A stretch of 64,000 bases of DNA. It comes from Zopfochytrium polystomum. Lineage: Eukaryota > Chytridiomycota > Chytridiomycetes > Chytridiales > Chytridiaceae. The DNA is taken from assembly GCA_025765615.1 (NCBI GenBank), contig JAIVFJ010000115.1, positions 124,001 through 188,000 of the forward strand, given 5' to 3'. Both the position numbers and the translations under genes were made by a program. Numbering within the stretch: position 1 is the stretch's first letter; every line of letters starts with the position of its first letter. Below are positions 1 to 10,077 of this stretch, piece by piece. The notes beneath the pieces were generated by a model, which saw only the letters and a list, made by a program, of their open reading frames with translations, was not told the DNA's origin and did no database searches.

Positions 1-906
1 GTACTGGTTCGGGTAGGTGTGGGGGTAGTTGAAGCCTTTCTATTTGGTTGGGAGAAGTGGGGGATGGGAATGGGTGTAAAGAGTCGAGGGAAGGAGGTGG
101 TCGCCAGAGGGTTGTAGAATGAGAAGGGCTGGGCTGTGTTTTTCCTGGAGGTGGAGGTCCACCAAAATCTCGGTTATTTACCATGATGCACGATCCGTTG
201 GAAAAGTACATGGCCGCCGCGCAGCGGGTTCCATCGTTCAAGCAGGTGTTGGCGCAGTCGTTGAGCGTAACGCTCGAGTACCACGGTCCGTACGAGTTGT
301 CAATAAAGTACTAATGGCGAATGTGTGTGGGGGGTGGGTGGGGTGAGCCGCCAGTCAGTCATGCATATCCGCGTCGCATGCAAAGTAACTTACCCTTCCA
401 GGCAGAACCCAGTTCATGTCCCCGCCCCACACGATCGAAGCTCCGGCCATCCGATCGTACTTTTTGACGAAGCACCCGGGGATACCCCCGGGAGACACGT
501 CCTGGTTCCAAACGATCAGGTCGACCTCGCCCGCGGGCACCTTGCCGCGGACGTAGTTCATGCAGTCCTGGTAGGTGATGGTCTGGTGGTCCTTCTGCCA
601 CGCTATGTTGTCGTGCACGCCCGGCTGGTCGGCGTCCTTGAGGTATCCGAAGTTGAAGGTGATGCTCGTGTCGCCCAGCGGGTTGCCCGGGATCCAGAGC
701 GGGTTGGAGGAGGCCGGGTGGGGCGCGAGGGCGGCGATGGCGGCGAGAGGAACAAGCGCGCGAGCGGTGGCGGAGGAGGCGGGCCTGCGCTGGCGCTGCG
801 GCCCGCGACAAACAGCGGCCCTGCTGCTGCAGCTGCTGGCGCGGGGCGTGGGCGGTTTGGGTACCATCGCTCTCGTTGCCGTCGCCGTCGCCGTCGTCGC
901 TGTCAT
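1..906 (-). CDS. PAN-like membrane protein, copy A (3' part outside window)
   Basis: First member of a four-copy array. Exons read 906-394, 310-182 and 39-1 (continues beyond the window), joined by GT-AG introns in phase 0. Exon 1 gives a short Thr/Arg-rich N-terminus, a hydrophobic signal or anchor segment (ending near APHPASSN), and a conserved module with DCMNYVRGKV, DLIVWN, PGCFVKKYDRM and VWGGDM. Exon 2 (129 nt in every copy) encodes a second module with NDCANTCLND and RCAAAMYFSNGSCIM. The paired cysteines and spacing resemble PAN/apple or WSC-type extracellular modules, but this is inference. Start chosen at 906 because the upstream frame is only (CAGA)n repeat. Function unknown; a surface receptor or adhesin is likely. 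Confidence 0.75.
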
Positions 907-963
907 GGCCTTCGCGACGACCACGTCCACGCCTGTTTGGTGCTGAGTGATTGATTGATTCCT

Positions 964-1009
<46 letters not shown>

Positions 1010-1035
1010 GGTCTGTCTGTCGGTCTGTCTCTCTC
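964..1035. repeat. (TCTG)n tetranucleotide microsatellite
   Basis: Near-perfect TCTG tandem units with a few TCGG variants, about 60 bp upstream of the start of copy A. Similar tracts precede copy D (16944-16987), the gene at 26033 and the GT32 gene ending at 33705. Confidence 0.95.
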
Positions 1036-1662
1036 CAATTTTTGGACCGTTTACGAATGCTTTCTTTGTCTTTCCTTCTTCCAAATACGGATGGCCACAG
1101 ACAGACACTCCCAATCGACAGTGTTCTTTCCCCCCACTTCACATTTCACATTTCAATTTCAAGGGAGCGGACCTTGCAGTGGTTGCGTCGTTGCCAGTGG
1201 CTGCTGGCCAGACAAAATTGAGCATCCCGACTGTAAAACACTGACTCTGGCTCTGACCTGTCGTCGTCCAAGAGAGACAAGTGAGCGCGCGGGGGAAGCA
1301 AATGCCCCGTGGTCATGCCAAGAACGGCTCTGATCATGACCAACCAACCCTCTCTCTCCATCAAGAACGAAAAAAAAAAAAAAAAAGCTTGTACGGAGCA
1401 AGAGCAGCAAAACTAGCTGACGCGCAAACCCCCCGAGAAGCAGACCAGCACAGCTGTCTTTGCAAAGTATCGCTACCATCATGCACGCCGACGATGGTGG
1501 TAGCGGGCGGTGAAAACATCCAAAAGTGTCCATGGCTCGGGGCGACATTCAAAGTTCGACGGTTGGAGTTTCCATTAACGAAGCGCGGCCGCCTGGGGCT
1601 GCAGACACGAACCAGATAAACTAAGAAGCCGATATTATGTCAACGGGCGATACAATATTGCC
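1036..1662. other. intergenic, no gene seen
   Basis: Holds an A16 run near 1370 and short open frames with no recognisable protein. Presumed 5' flank of copy A and of the tRNA-His gene. Confidence 0.6.
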
Positions 1663-1734
1663 GCTGTATTCGTATAGTGGTTAGTACGCCTCGTTGTGGC
1701 CGAGGAAACGGTGGTTCGATTCCACCATACAGCA
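1663..1734 (+). tRNA. trnH-GUG: tRNA-His (GTG), copy 1
   Basis: 72 nt. Acceptor GCTGTAT pairs fully with ATACAGC, discriminator A. D-arm contains TAGTGGTTAG. Anticodon stem CCTCG/CGAGG encloses loop TTGTGGC, giving anticodon GTG. T-arm GGTGG-TTCGATT-CCACC is perfect. No intron. Identical to the copy at 29168-29239. Confidence 0.97.
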
Positions 1735-2078
1735 AAGGCAAATCCGCTAAAATAATCCGACAATCATCATTCCTCGATGTGCTTCGTCCATGAGACGCCG
1801 CGACGCGACCTTTCGCGGGGGGAGCATCGCTCTCCGCCAACGCGATGTTCCAACCGAAATGAGCAAGCACAGCCCAAGCGCACACGCACACACACACTTT
1901 CCACTTTCTATCTCTCTCTTTCTCCTCCGTTCCGCACCCAGCTGAGAATATGAAAAGCGCCGAATGATGACTAAAATGCTTTCTTTTATGTCGCTTTGTG
2001 GCGCAGCATCGATCGAGAACAGAGGACTTGCTGCAGCCGTAGGAGAAACCACAAACAAAAAAACTGACAGATTCCGTT

Positions 2079-2388
2079 TCAAATGTTGCACCCAAGGTGC
2101 TGTACCAAAGTAGCGCCGTCACCTCCGCCACCGTTGTAGTCCCAGCATACAGCGTACGAGCCTGCTCCGTATTGGGACGACAAGTCGTACGTGGCGCCGC
2201 CCATTCCGGCTGGAATTTGGAACCACACGTCGAGCTGAGCGCTGCAGTCGTCCGAAATCACCCTCTGGTTCTGGCAGACTGCCGCACCAACCGTGAGCTG
2301 CGGCCCTCCGTACCAGTGGTGCTGGTTGTTATCGGCAGTGTACGCGCTGCAGTACGCAGAAGCCGCCGCAATGCTGACCGAGTTGCCG

Positions 2389-2391
<3 letters not shown>
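2079..2391 (-). pseudogene. 5'-truncated copy of the small Cys protein gene
   Basis: Reading backwards from about 2388, the frame gives SAYCSAYTADNNQHHWYGGP, then VISDDCSAQLDVWFQIP and GSYAVCWDYNGGGGDGATL, ending with a stop at 2079. This is clearly paralogous to the gene at 3914-4294. The N-terminal 30 or so residues and any ATG are missing: the coding sequence runs straight into a long (CT)n tract. The flank beyond the tract matches the promoter-proximal DNA of the intact gene, so I infer a deletion that removed TATA box, leader and start. It could be alive only if an upstream exon splices past the tract; I saw none with an ATG. Confidence 0.7.

Positions 2392-2460
<69 letters not shown>
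2391..2460. repeat. (GA)n microsatellite
   Basis: About 34 uninterrupted GA units, read as CT on the strand of the truncated gene, sitting exactly at its 5' breakpoint. Confidence 0.97.
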
Positions 2461-2464
<4 letters not shown>

Positions 2465-2526
2465 AAAGGCACCACTGAAGACAGTCTGATAGGGTTTTCG
2501 CGACTGCTCAGTGTGTCAAAACAAGT

Positions 2527-2790
2527 ATATTTGTTACCAAATAAAAGCAAATTAAAGAAAATGAGCCAGCGCACCGCTGGCTGTCTTCACATTTTGAAGG
2601 GCGAGAACAATTCTGCTGAATATCGGGCTGTCTTCAATGGTGCCTCTCTCTCTGCTCTCTTTTACTCTCCCAATGTCTTCTTAATAATATAAACAGTTGG
2701 ACGATCTTACTATCCCTCATATACCACCGTCCCTGACACGTTCAACAACCACTGCCCAACCTCTCTCTAAATCGCTTAAAGGTATCTGCC
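2527..2790 (+). promoter_or_regulatory. duplicated promoter module, copy 1
   Basis: Shares with 3387-3835 an ordered set of blocks: TTGTTAC(C)AAATAAAAGC, CTGTCTTCAATGGTG followed by a CT tract, a TATA-like ATATAAA (2687-2693), TCCCTCA, TGTCCCTGA, ACGTTCAACA and TTAAAGGTA. In the second copy this module drives the small Cys protein gene. What copy 1 drives is unclear. Confidence 0.55.
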
Positions 2791-2821
2791 ATGCGATTTA
2801 GCTAATCCCGGTGTATTCGCA

Positions 2822-3386
2822 TTGAGTTTCATATCTTTGATGCTGCGCCTGTTTTCTCACTCAGCCGGATGCCGCGCGAACGACGCTGTCATCAACCTGT
2901 TCTCATTAACTCGAATGTCGTCGAACGCAAACCAATCGTTCGCGACAGGACGACGCAATCCCGCCCAAATCCCGCGCAGGAAGCGCAAACTGCCGCCAGG
3001 AACAGCGTCGGCACGATCCCGTCGCCGGCACTGTCTCTACCCACGTCGGTCTCAATCGCTACGACAACCTTCCGCACCCGCATCACCCAACACGGTGGTT
3101 TCCACCATGCAAAGGCCGATTGGCACCACCGGGCGCCGCCTTTTGCTACCGGCCGCGTGGCAACCAGCCGCCGCCAAATACCTTACACCGCGGAAAGCAC
3201 GCTCGTGTCCGGGATGGACGGCGCGGGTCCGTTCTGGCGCCACGCCGCAGCGGAGCCCTCCGCGGTGCTCACCCACCACGCCACGCCGGCAGTTGCACGA
3301 CCCGCCGCAAAAAGTACACGGCCTTCGGGTGGACGCCCACCCTGGCGCTGTGCACCTCGGTTGGATCCCGTGTACCGTTTTCTTGT
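2822..3386 (+). other. GC-rich stretch downstream of promoter module 1, no gene recognised
   Basis: Open frames exist, for example one starting at ATG 2869, but the translations are Arg/Pro/Thr-rich in all three frames and match nothing I know. Position after a duplicated promoter suggests a diverged or replaced gene copy. Not supported as coding. Confidence 0.3.
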
Positions 3387-3551
3387 TACAAATAAAAGCC
3401 AAGCCGCTGACTGTCTTCAAGGCGTAAAAATCCCTGCAAGACCGCGGAGACACAGCGCGACCATGTCAGATGCACTATTATTTCAGTGATCGACAAAATG
3501 TCTCCGCCAAGCAGGATTGCAGCTCAGTCACGCAGTGGGGTGGCGGTCCCA

Positions 3552-3582
<31 letters not shown>

Positions 3583-3715
3583 TCTCTCTCTCTCACTCTC
3601 TCTCGCTGACGGCTGGTCGCGAAAACCTAAGCGGCCTGTCTTCAATGGTGGCAGCCTCTCTCTCTCTCGCTCGCTCTCTCTCCTTCTCTCCATCTTTCAG
3701 CTGCCTTGTGAAGGA

Positions 3716-3723
3716 TATATAAA
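3716..3723 (+). promoter_or_regulatory. TATA box of the small Cys protein gene
   Basis: TATATAAA downstream of a CT-rich tract and about 190 bp before the ATG at 3914. The matching position of the duplicated module holds ATATAAA. Confidence 0.6.
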
Positions 3724-3913
3724 CACGCCGGCGGGCTAATTCTGTCCCTCACAACGCTTCTGTCCCTGATACGCTCAACGATCCCTTCCCAACCACTTAA
3801 CTTGATCGTTCAAAGGTAGCGGCGCGTCGCTATTATTGGCTTGCTGTTTCCACGTTTATCTGAACAACACCGTCAACAAAATCCCAAAACTAAAAGAAGG
3901 ATCGATACCAGTG

Positions 3914-4294
3914 ATGAGCTCTTGCCCAGAAGTCTGCACATTCAAGCCGTGCAACGAGTTTGGACCGGCGACTCTCGGTTCATTTCACGGTGGGGTGAGA
4001 ACCGATCCATCTTCTGCGTACTGCAGCGTGTACACTTCCAAGAACAACCAGCACTCTTGGTACGCGTCGCCGCAGCTCGTCCTCGGGGGCACGCCCAACT
4101 GCCAGAAGCAGAGGGTGGCTTCGAACGACTGCGGCAATCAGCTTGACGTGTGGTTCGATATCCCAGACGGAATGCGTGGCCTCACTTACGACAAGTCGTC
4201 CGAGCTCGGCCCGGGCTCGTACGCCATCTGCTGGGACTACAACGGTGGCGGAGGTGACGGTGCTACCCTGCTGGAGCACCTGTGCACGAAGTGA
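3914..4294 (+). CDS. small Cys-containing protein, family unknown
   Basis: 126 aa, single exon, starting MSSCPEVC. The ATG at 3914 is the first in frame; codons upstream lack an ATG. Seven cysteines are visible: three in the first 15 residues, then YCSVY, NCQKQ, NDCG and ICWDY, plus one near the end. No signal peptide or membrane segment. Conserved with the truncated paralogue at 2079-2391: NNQHxWY, QLDVWF, the Tyr/Gly-rich GSYAICWDYNGGGGDGATL. I do not recognise the family. A TATA box and a CT-rich tract lie upstream. Confidence 0.75.
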   Translation: MSSCPEVCTFKPCNEFGPATLGSFHGGVRTDPSSAYCSVYTSKNNQHSWYASPQLVLGGTPNCQKQRVASNDCGNQLDVWFDIPDGMRGLTYDKSSELGPGSYAICWDYNGGGGDGATLLEHLCTK

Positions 4295-4968
4295 AACGGA
4301 ACATATCGTTTTTTTTCCGGTTTTTTGTTTTTTTTCCTTTCCCCCATCGATGTTGCGCAACAAAGCGAAATAAAAAGATCAGCCATCATTTGGCCGGTTA
4401 AAGCACGACAGTGTGGACCGGGAGATATCATTAGAGACTGTGGATGTGGGCGGAATGGTCAAGGTTCCAGGTGTTTGGAGGCTGGTCGGAAGAGACAGGA
4501 GGCGGCCGCGCTCGAGTGAGTTGAGGTCGGCGCCGACGGGGTCCGAGAAGGAACCGTCGGCAAGAAAGAGGACTGGGAGGTGGCCCCGAGGAAACGATAG
4601 TGGACAGGAAGGGTGGTGGAGTTGGAATTCGTGCCAGGAGGCATGCAAAGCAGTAGGTATTGGCGAATGCTTCGCTTGCAGCAAGTGGACCCAAGTAAGC
4701 TCTCTGGCGCTCCAGCGACTCAACCAATCCTTTTCTATTTTCCCGGATAATGGGTAACAGCTTTGCTTGTGTGTGCGACACAAAAAAAAGATTCAAGTTC
4801 CTGATAGATCCAGCCATTCGTAATAATGAATCGCTGTTTGCGGCTGAATGCAGGAAAAAGGGAATCAGAGTTGCAACTGCTTGAATGCAGAATTCATTCA
4901 GCACACTCGATTCATCATGATCACCGCGAATCAAACCCATTACTATTAGCGCGCGCGATAGCGTCCCG
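4295..4968. other. intergenic, no supported gene
   Basis: T-rich 3' flank of the small Cys protein gene, then overlapping open frames on both strands (4379-4783 and 4413-4757). None shows a recognisable domain, splice pattern or homologue in the window. Confidence 0.5.
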
Positions 4969-5068
4969 TTACTGTGTCACCATCGATTCGGTGTAAGATG
5001 GAGGAAACAGTTGCCCTCCTGGTTGCACAACTGCGATTGGCGCTGCGCCTGGCTTCTTCCACGCAGCG

Positions 5069-6960
5069 TCATTTTGAGCTGGGGTTCCCACGGTCGCTGA
5101 CTGAGCCGCCGTCGATGGGCGCCACCCACAAAACCGACCCGGGCTCCGTCTCGGTCCTCGAAGGGGCCTGCAACTGCGAGCTCCCCACCTGGCTGCTACC
5201 GTACGCGCTGGTCTCCACAGCGGCTGGGACGCTGTGGCAAGGCACCGCGAAGCCGTCGCGGAAAGTCAGTCCCGGCCTCGCATCCGAGCCGGCCTGGCTG
5301 CTACTGCTGCCGCCGTGGTCTACAGCCACGCCGCCGTGGTGGTAGGATAACTGGTATCCCTCTTGCACCGGCGGTTCCGCCGTCGCAAGAGTCTGTCGAA
5401 GGGACTGCGGCCACTCGGGGATCGCCTGCGCGACCGCAAAGACGGATCCGCCCGCGGCGCCTGCGGTCCGCGTAAACGCTGTCGCGGCGGACTCCCCGTC
5501 GCCGTCGTCGCTGCCGCGGTCGCCGCGGCCGCGGCGGTCGCCCCCGCCATCGCCGCCACCGCCGCCACCGCCCCCGCCGCCGCGTGAGGAAAGGAACCCC
5601 GCGGTCCCCCCGCCCGCCGACGACCCAGCGGCGGCGACGTCGCTCCTCCTCGCGCCGGTCCTCCGCTTCCGCAGCACCAAAACGACGACGACGGCCGCCA
5701 CGGCTGCGACGCCGGCCACGATGGCGCCGCCGACGAGGCCGCCGATGAGGACGCTGCTGCGCGCGACGGCGGCGACGGCGTCGTCGCCTGCCCCGCCTGA
5801 CGGCGTTGGAGACGGCGCGGCTGGAGCGGAGGTGGAGGTGGTTGGCGCGGCGGCTGCGGTTGTGGTCGACGCGGTCGTCGCGTTCGGCGAGAGGTCTTTT
5901 GGGGGGATGGTGCCGTCGAAGACGCGGTCGACCCATTGCCACCATGGGAATGTGATGTAGCGGTTGGGGTAGGAGGTGGGGTAGTTGAAGCCTTTCTGTT
6001 TTTGTGTGTTGGGGAGGGGGGGAGAGAAGCAGGGAGAGGGAAGGGCAATTTTGGTAAACTCTTGGCCTTTTTTGTTCAAGTTTACCATAATGCACGATCC
6101 ATTTGGAAAGTACATGGCCGCCGTGCAGCGGTCCCCGTCATTCTGGCAAGTGTCGGCGCACTCGTTTAGTGTCATGTTCAAGTACCACGGTCCGTACGAG
6201 CTGTCGTTAAAGTACTGTAGCAGCGTATGGTTGTGTGGGTGGGCGAAGTGAGCAATTCCGAAAGCAAAGGCCCCAGCAAGTGACCAGAAAAATAAGGGGG
6301 GAGGAAGCACATCGAGGCGCGCAGGGAGTGAGCTCTCTCGGTGGCAGCGACAAGCAAAAGATCCCGATGGGCGTTTGTCGGAAAAGAAAAGCCATCTCTC
6401 ACCCTTCCCGGCAGCACGCATCCCATATCCCCACCCCACACGATCGTCGCGGTGTCCATCCGATCGTACTTTTTAATGTAGCATCCAGGGATCCCGCTCA
6501 ACTCTGCGTTCCACACAATCAAGTCGACCTCCTGCGGCGGCACCTTGCCGCGGACGTAGTACATGCAGTCCGGGTACGATATGTTGCCACGGATGGTGTA
6601 GGCCTCGTTGCTGGGCTTGCTTGTCTGGTCGGCGCCCTTGAGGTACGCGTTGACAAAAGTAATCGAGTAGCCGAGGGGGTTGCCCGAGAGCCAGACCTTG
6701 TTGGCGGACGCCGGGTGCGGCGGGGTGATGGTGACGAGGGCGGCGAGAGGAAGCAGGAGCGCGGTGAGGGTGGTGTTGAGTGTGCGGGAGGAGTTGGAGG
6801 AGGAAGAGAAGGTGGAGGGAGTTGGGGCGGAGTGCCGCTGGTGCTGCAGTTGCTGCAGTTGTTGCTGGGGATGCTGCAAACAGAGGGGATTGGGAGGGCG
6901 TCGTTTCCCACCAGCGCTGGTGCTGGTGGGAGTGGTCGAGGCGGCGGCGGGGGCGGCCAT
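5069..6960 (-). CDS. PAN-like membrane protein, copy B (tail frameshifted)
   Basis: Exons 6960-6403, 6214-6086 and 5995-5069; 537 aa. A GTG further upstream is in frame, but the first ATG is at 6960. Residues 1-60 are Gln/Ser/Pro-rich, 61-80 hydrophobic (signal or anchor). Module 1 holds YPDCMYYVRGKV, DLIVWN and PGCYIKKYDRMD; module 2 holds NECADTCQND and GSCIM; then YITFPWWQW, a Thr/Ala/Pro-rich stalk, a membrane span (about 310-337) and a basic stop-transfer RKRRTG. The cytosolic tail is Gly/Asp-rich and has TETEPGSVLWV, shared with copy C. After VAPID the frame shifts relative to copy C and stops at 5069; the lost frame (to 4969) would encode WKKPG and FPPSYTES. Intron 2 (6085-5996) is 90 nt without stops. 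Confidence 0.85.
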
Positions 6961-7801
6961 CACCACAGTCACTCGCTGCTTGCTCGCAGGCAGGCGGCCT
7001 TGCGTGTAGTGTGTGTGTGTGTGTGTGTGTGGCGTCGATTATGAGCAGGTGGAGAGACAGGCAGCACACAGAAAAGTATGCTTTTGGATCGTTGACCGCT
7101 TTTGCAAACCGCGCCACGGCGGCGGCGTGGGCGGAACGCGTGTCTCCTGGGCGGGTGGTTGTTGTTTGTTCGTTGGTTGCAGGGCTTCTTTCCTTTTATG
7201 GGAACCGTCTGTCGGCCGACCGTCCGTCTGATGCCCCCCCGCCGTTTCCGCTCCGAGCAGTAGTAGTGGTTGCACAGGTTCCGAACCACTTTCGGCTGGT
7301 GAAAGTTTGCCAAATTCAAAGCGGGCCAGCTGCTTGAAGAAAGTTTGTTGCTTGGCTTCTTCATGTTGATTATAAATAAAATAACCCTTTGGACTTTCTT
7401 GTCAATATTGATATTTGTTCGAGGAAAATGGGCTCAGTTTGCTCGCAAGCTGCCAGATCGCGAGCTGTCTTGACCCTCCCCCATCCAATCCAACATGTGC
7501 CTCATGATCGTTGGTCGATTTTCCATATGTGTCGAAAATTTCAGACTGCAGCGCAGCGTAGCCTTTGGAGGAAGAAAAGTCATGTCATACATGCAAAAGA
7601 TAGCAAATGTGATGTTGAAAAATCATGATATTGCTCTTCCCGTCCAAACTGGCATTCTCACCGATGAAAGAACAACTGTCGGTGAATCGTCTTTTATAAC
7701 AAAATGATAAAAGTGACAAGACAAACAGAAAAGGCCGTCAACTTTTTTTTTTGTCAAAATGATTGACGGTTTGGCAGGGGCCGTAAGAAAGCAGGCGTCG
7801 A
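6961..7801. other. intergenic, no gene seen
   Basis: Upstream flank of copy B with a short (GT)n tract near 7005-7031, passing into AT-richer DNA that leads to the transposon. No gene recognised. Confidence 0.5.
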
Positions 7802-8947
7802 TTGACACCAGGCTCCATCCACGCTATCGTCAACCTCCAGCTTGCCATACCCGTTGTTGAGAAAGTTCTTTCAGTTTCAAAGCGGAGCATCCAGCGGTGG
7901 ACGTCAAGATACAGGAAGACTGGCTACCTCGGTCGACAGACGAAAGGGGCTTGCCATCGACAATTTGTTGCAAAGCACCGCGAGTAGATTCGAGACTTCG
8001 TGACATCCCACCTGCTCTCATTCCTTGAAGAGGTGAAAAAGGAATTTGAGGAGGAGTGGAACTTGGAAATCGGTATCTCATCTGTATGGACGATCATGCG
8101 AGAATGGGGATTCACTAGGAAGGTATGCTGATCTTCGTTCGTTCAGTCTGGATTCAGTGGCCAAACTTCATAATCAACTCCTCTCTTGTAAATCAGGTCA
8201 TTGAGCGGCGAGCACTAGACATCAAATGCGAGGACATCAATCGCTTCACAATGGAGCTCAGCAGCATCAATTGGAACCATTACAATCTCGTTTTTCTCGA
8301 TGAGGTGTCGTTTGACAACCGTGGATTGCGTCGATCGCGAGGATACGCTCTCAAAGGACAGCGATTGCGATTTCGAGGCGGTTCAGGCGCCAACCAAGAG
8401 TTTCGCTTCTTCGTTTCATTGGTATTGGCGGCCTCCTTGAATCTGTGATGACGGAAGGGACGTTCACACACTTGAAGTTCTTGGATGCGTGCTGAAGTTT
8501 TGCGTTGAAATCAGGTTAGCACTGCCACTGACCACGCCCTCTTGTTGCCCATTGACCTCTGGCTCGCGATTTTTCCCTTGATTTGGCTACATTTCACTAG
8601 GAAAAGTACAGTGCTATCCCAGTCATCATTCCGTATGGATCATGGACGGTGCCAAAATCCATTGCAACCCAAACATATCTCTCTACCTTCGGTCAATTGG
8701 AGTAATCCCAGTGTTTCTTCCGGCCTACTGTCCCTTTTTCAACCCCATTGAAATTCTCTTCGGCGTTGGAAAAAGTCACATGCAACGAGAGTATCCTGAA
8801 GGCGAACTGACACCACGTACTCTCCACTCTTTATCGCAAAAATCATGCAGAGATTTGAAACTTTCCCTATGCAGAATATGTTTTGCCATTGTGGGTACCA
8901 GGAGGATGGTGTGTTCGATCCAGGCGCTGGCTCCAAGGTCAACGTGA
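7802..8947 (+). mobile_element. decayed Tc1/mariner-IS630-like transposase (DD34E)
   Basis: Three blocks of one transposase are readable. The first has a helix-turn-helix-like VSKRSIQRW and continues after an in-frame TAG (near 7984) to SSVWTIMREWGFTRK. A GT-AG intron-like gap (8123-8196, phase 0) leads to VIERRALDIK and the first catalytic Asp in LVFLDEVSFD. After a frameshift near 8390 comes RFIGIGGLLESV. The last block has the second Asp in VWIMDGAKIH and, 34 residues later, Glu in FFNPIE, the DDE_3 spacing of Tc1/mariner. Further intron-like gaps lie around 8500-8600. Inactive as written. Terminal repeats were not found. Confidence 0.75.
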
Positions 8948-9048
8948 AGAAGATGGCTTTGAATAAACAGTGAAGTTAGATTCGTTCTTTATTCGCAGTT
9001 TCAAAAATAATGGCATGGGAATATTTCATGGGTGGAACAGAATGGGGT

Positions 9049-10077
9049 CTAGAAAGAAAAAAAACGAAGCATTTCAACAAACAACAGTGGTAGGTAAGAA
9101 ACTATATCAATGAGACTTCTTTTCGACTGCAACCAAACCCACAAGCAGCCTTCGTGGCATTGCCAAAGTTCATTCGGCGTGGTCCTCGTCCTCTCGATCT
9201 TCAATGCCTCCAAGAAATGCACGAGCAGTTCTTGTCTCTCTTGGGGTGCCAAGAGCGACAATCCCTGTGAGAAAGTTAGATTGGCCAGCAACCAACGATT
9301 GAAGCTTGGAGACGCGCCAAATGACCTTGGGTTGCAGCAATCAGTTCAGCAAGATGCGTTTTATGCGACTGGAGCATGGTACCAATTGCTTCGTGCTCCG
9401 TTCGCATTTCCTGGAGTAGTCGTTCCGCCTCGCCTGGTGCATGTCGAAAGAATGGAAGCACATCTTGCGGTGGGGGTTGGTTTATCGCATTTTGCTGATC
9501 GGCACTTGGCTGACCAAGAATGTGCGTTGCCCAAAGATTTCAGTACATATCAAGGCGAGTGGCATAGTTGCGTCCGTGCTTCTCCTTAAGAGCTGCAATG
9601 ATCTGCTGAATGACCGACCCTGCTGGGGCCGTGCAATTTGATGACGAAGAACTTGGGATTCGAAAATAGCAAAGACTGGCCTCGTGCGCAGGAGTCCATA
9701 CTTCATGACGGTCAGTTCTGCCTTGTGCCACTTGCAAAGCTCCTCCTCTGTGATGGTGTCGCTCGCAATCCCGCCACGCAAGGAGTACTTAAGTTCCCAC
9801 AAGGGTGCTTTTCGATGGCAAAGATGTTTGGCCAGTCTGCTACGGTGGCTGGAGAGCCTGTGAATGTCGTGCTATTGGCTCCTCCCGCCTGTGCCATATG
9901 CCCAAGGTGGCATTCAAAAATATTGAAGGCCTTTTGGAAGAAGTCATCCAAGCCTGTTGCTGTTATTGTGATTGGAGCAACAGCTGTGATGGTGCCGTGC
10001 TGCCGATAGAATTCTTTTATCACTGGGTGCACAATGATGGAAAAGGATGGGACTTTGTCTGGGATATCAATGTCCAT
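9049..10077 (-). pseudogene. decayed protein-coding sequence in the mobile-element island
   Basis: Protein-like blocks run in order on the minus strand but change frame: MDIDIPDKVP with GLDDFFQKAFNIFECHLGH (from 10077), then LRGGIASDTITEEELCKWHK (from about 9790), then VIQQIIAALKEKHGRNYATR, an in-frame TGA after LDMY, and finally EAERLLQEMRTEHEAIGTM with QSHKTHLAELIAATQGHLA ending near 9277. At least two frameshifts and one nonsense codon. I do not recognise the family; a transposon-borne gene is likely from context. Confidence 0.5.

Noticed and set aside
355..1142. Open frames running through the TCTG repeat (runs of Thr-Asp-Arg-Gln or Val-Cys-Leu-Ser)
   Set aside because: They are translations of the microsatellite in different frames and have no homologue among the other copies.
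2822..3427. 201-codon frame taken as a gene behind promoter module 1
   Set aside because: Composition is similar in all three frames and no similarity to the small Cys protein could be found, so coding status is unsupported.
4379..4783. Overlapping open frames on both strands, one with a Cys/Trp-rich segment
   Set aside because: No recognisable domain, splice signal or paralogue; overlapping frames of similar quality on both strands suggest chance in GC-rich DNA.
5301..6095. Long Arg/Pro-rich frames antisense or alternate to copy B
   Set aside because: They are other-frame readings of the low-complexity tail of copy B.
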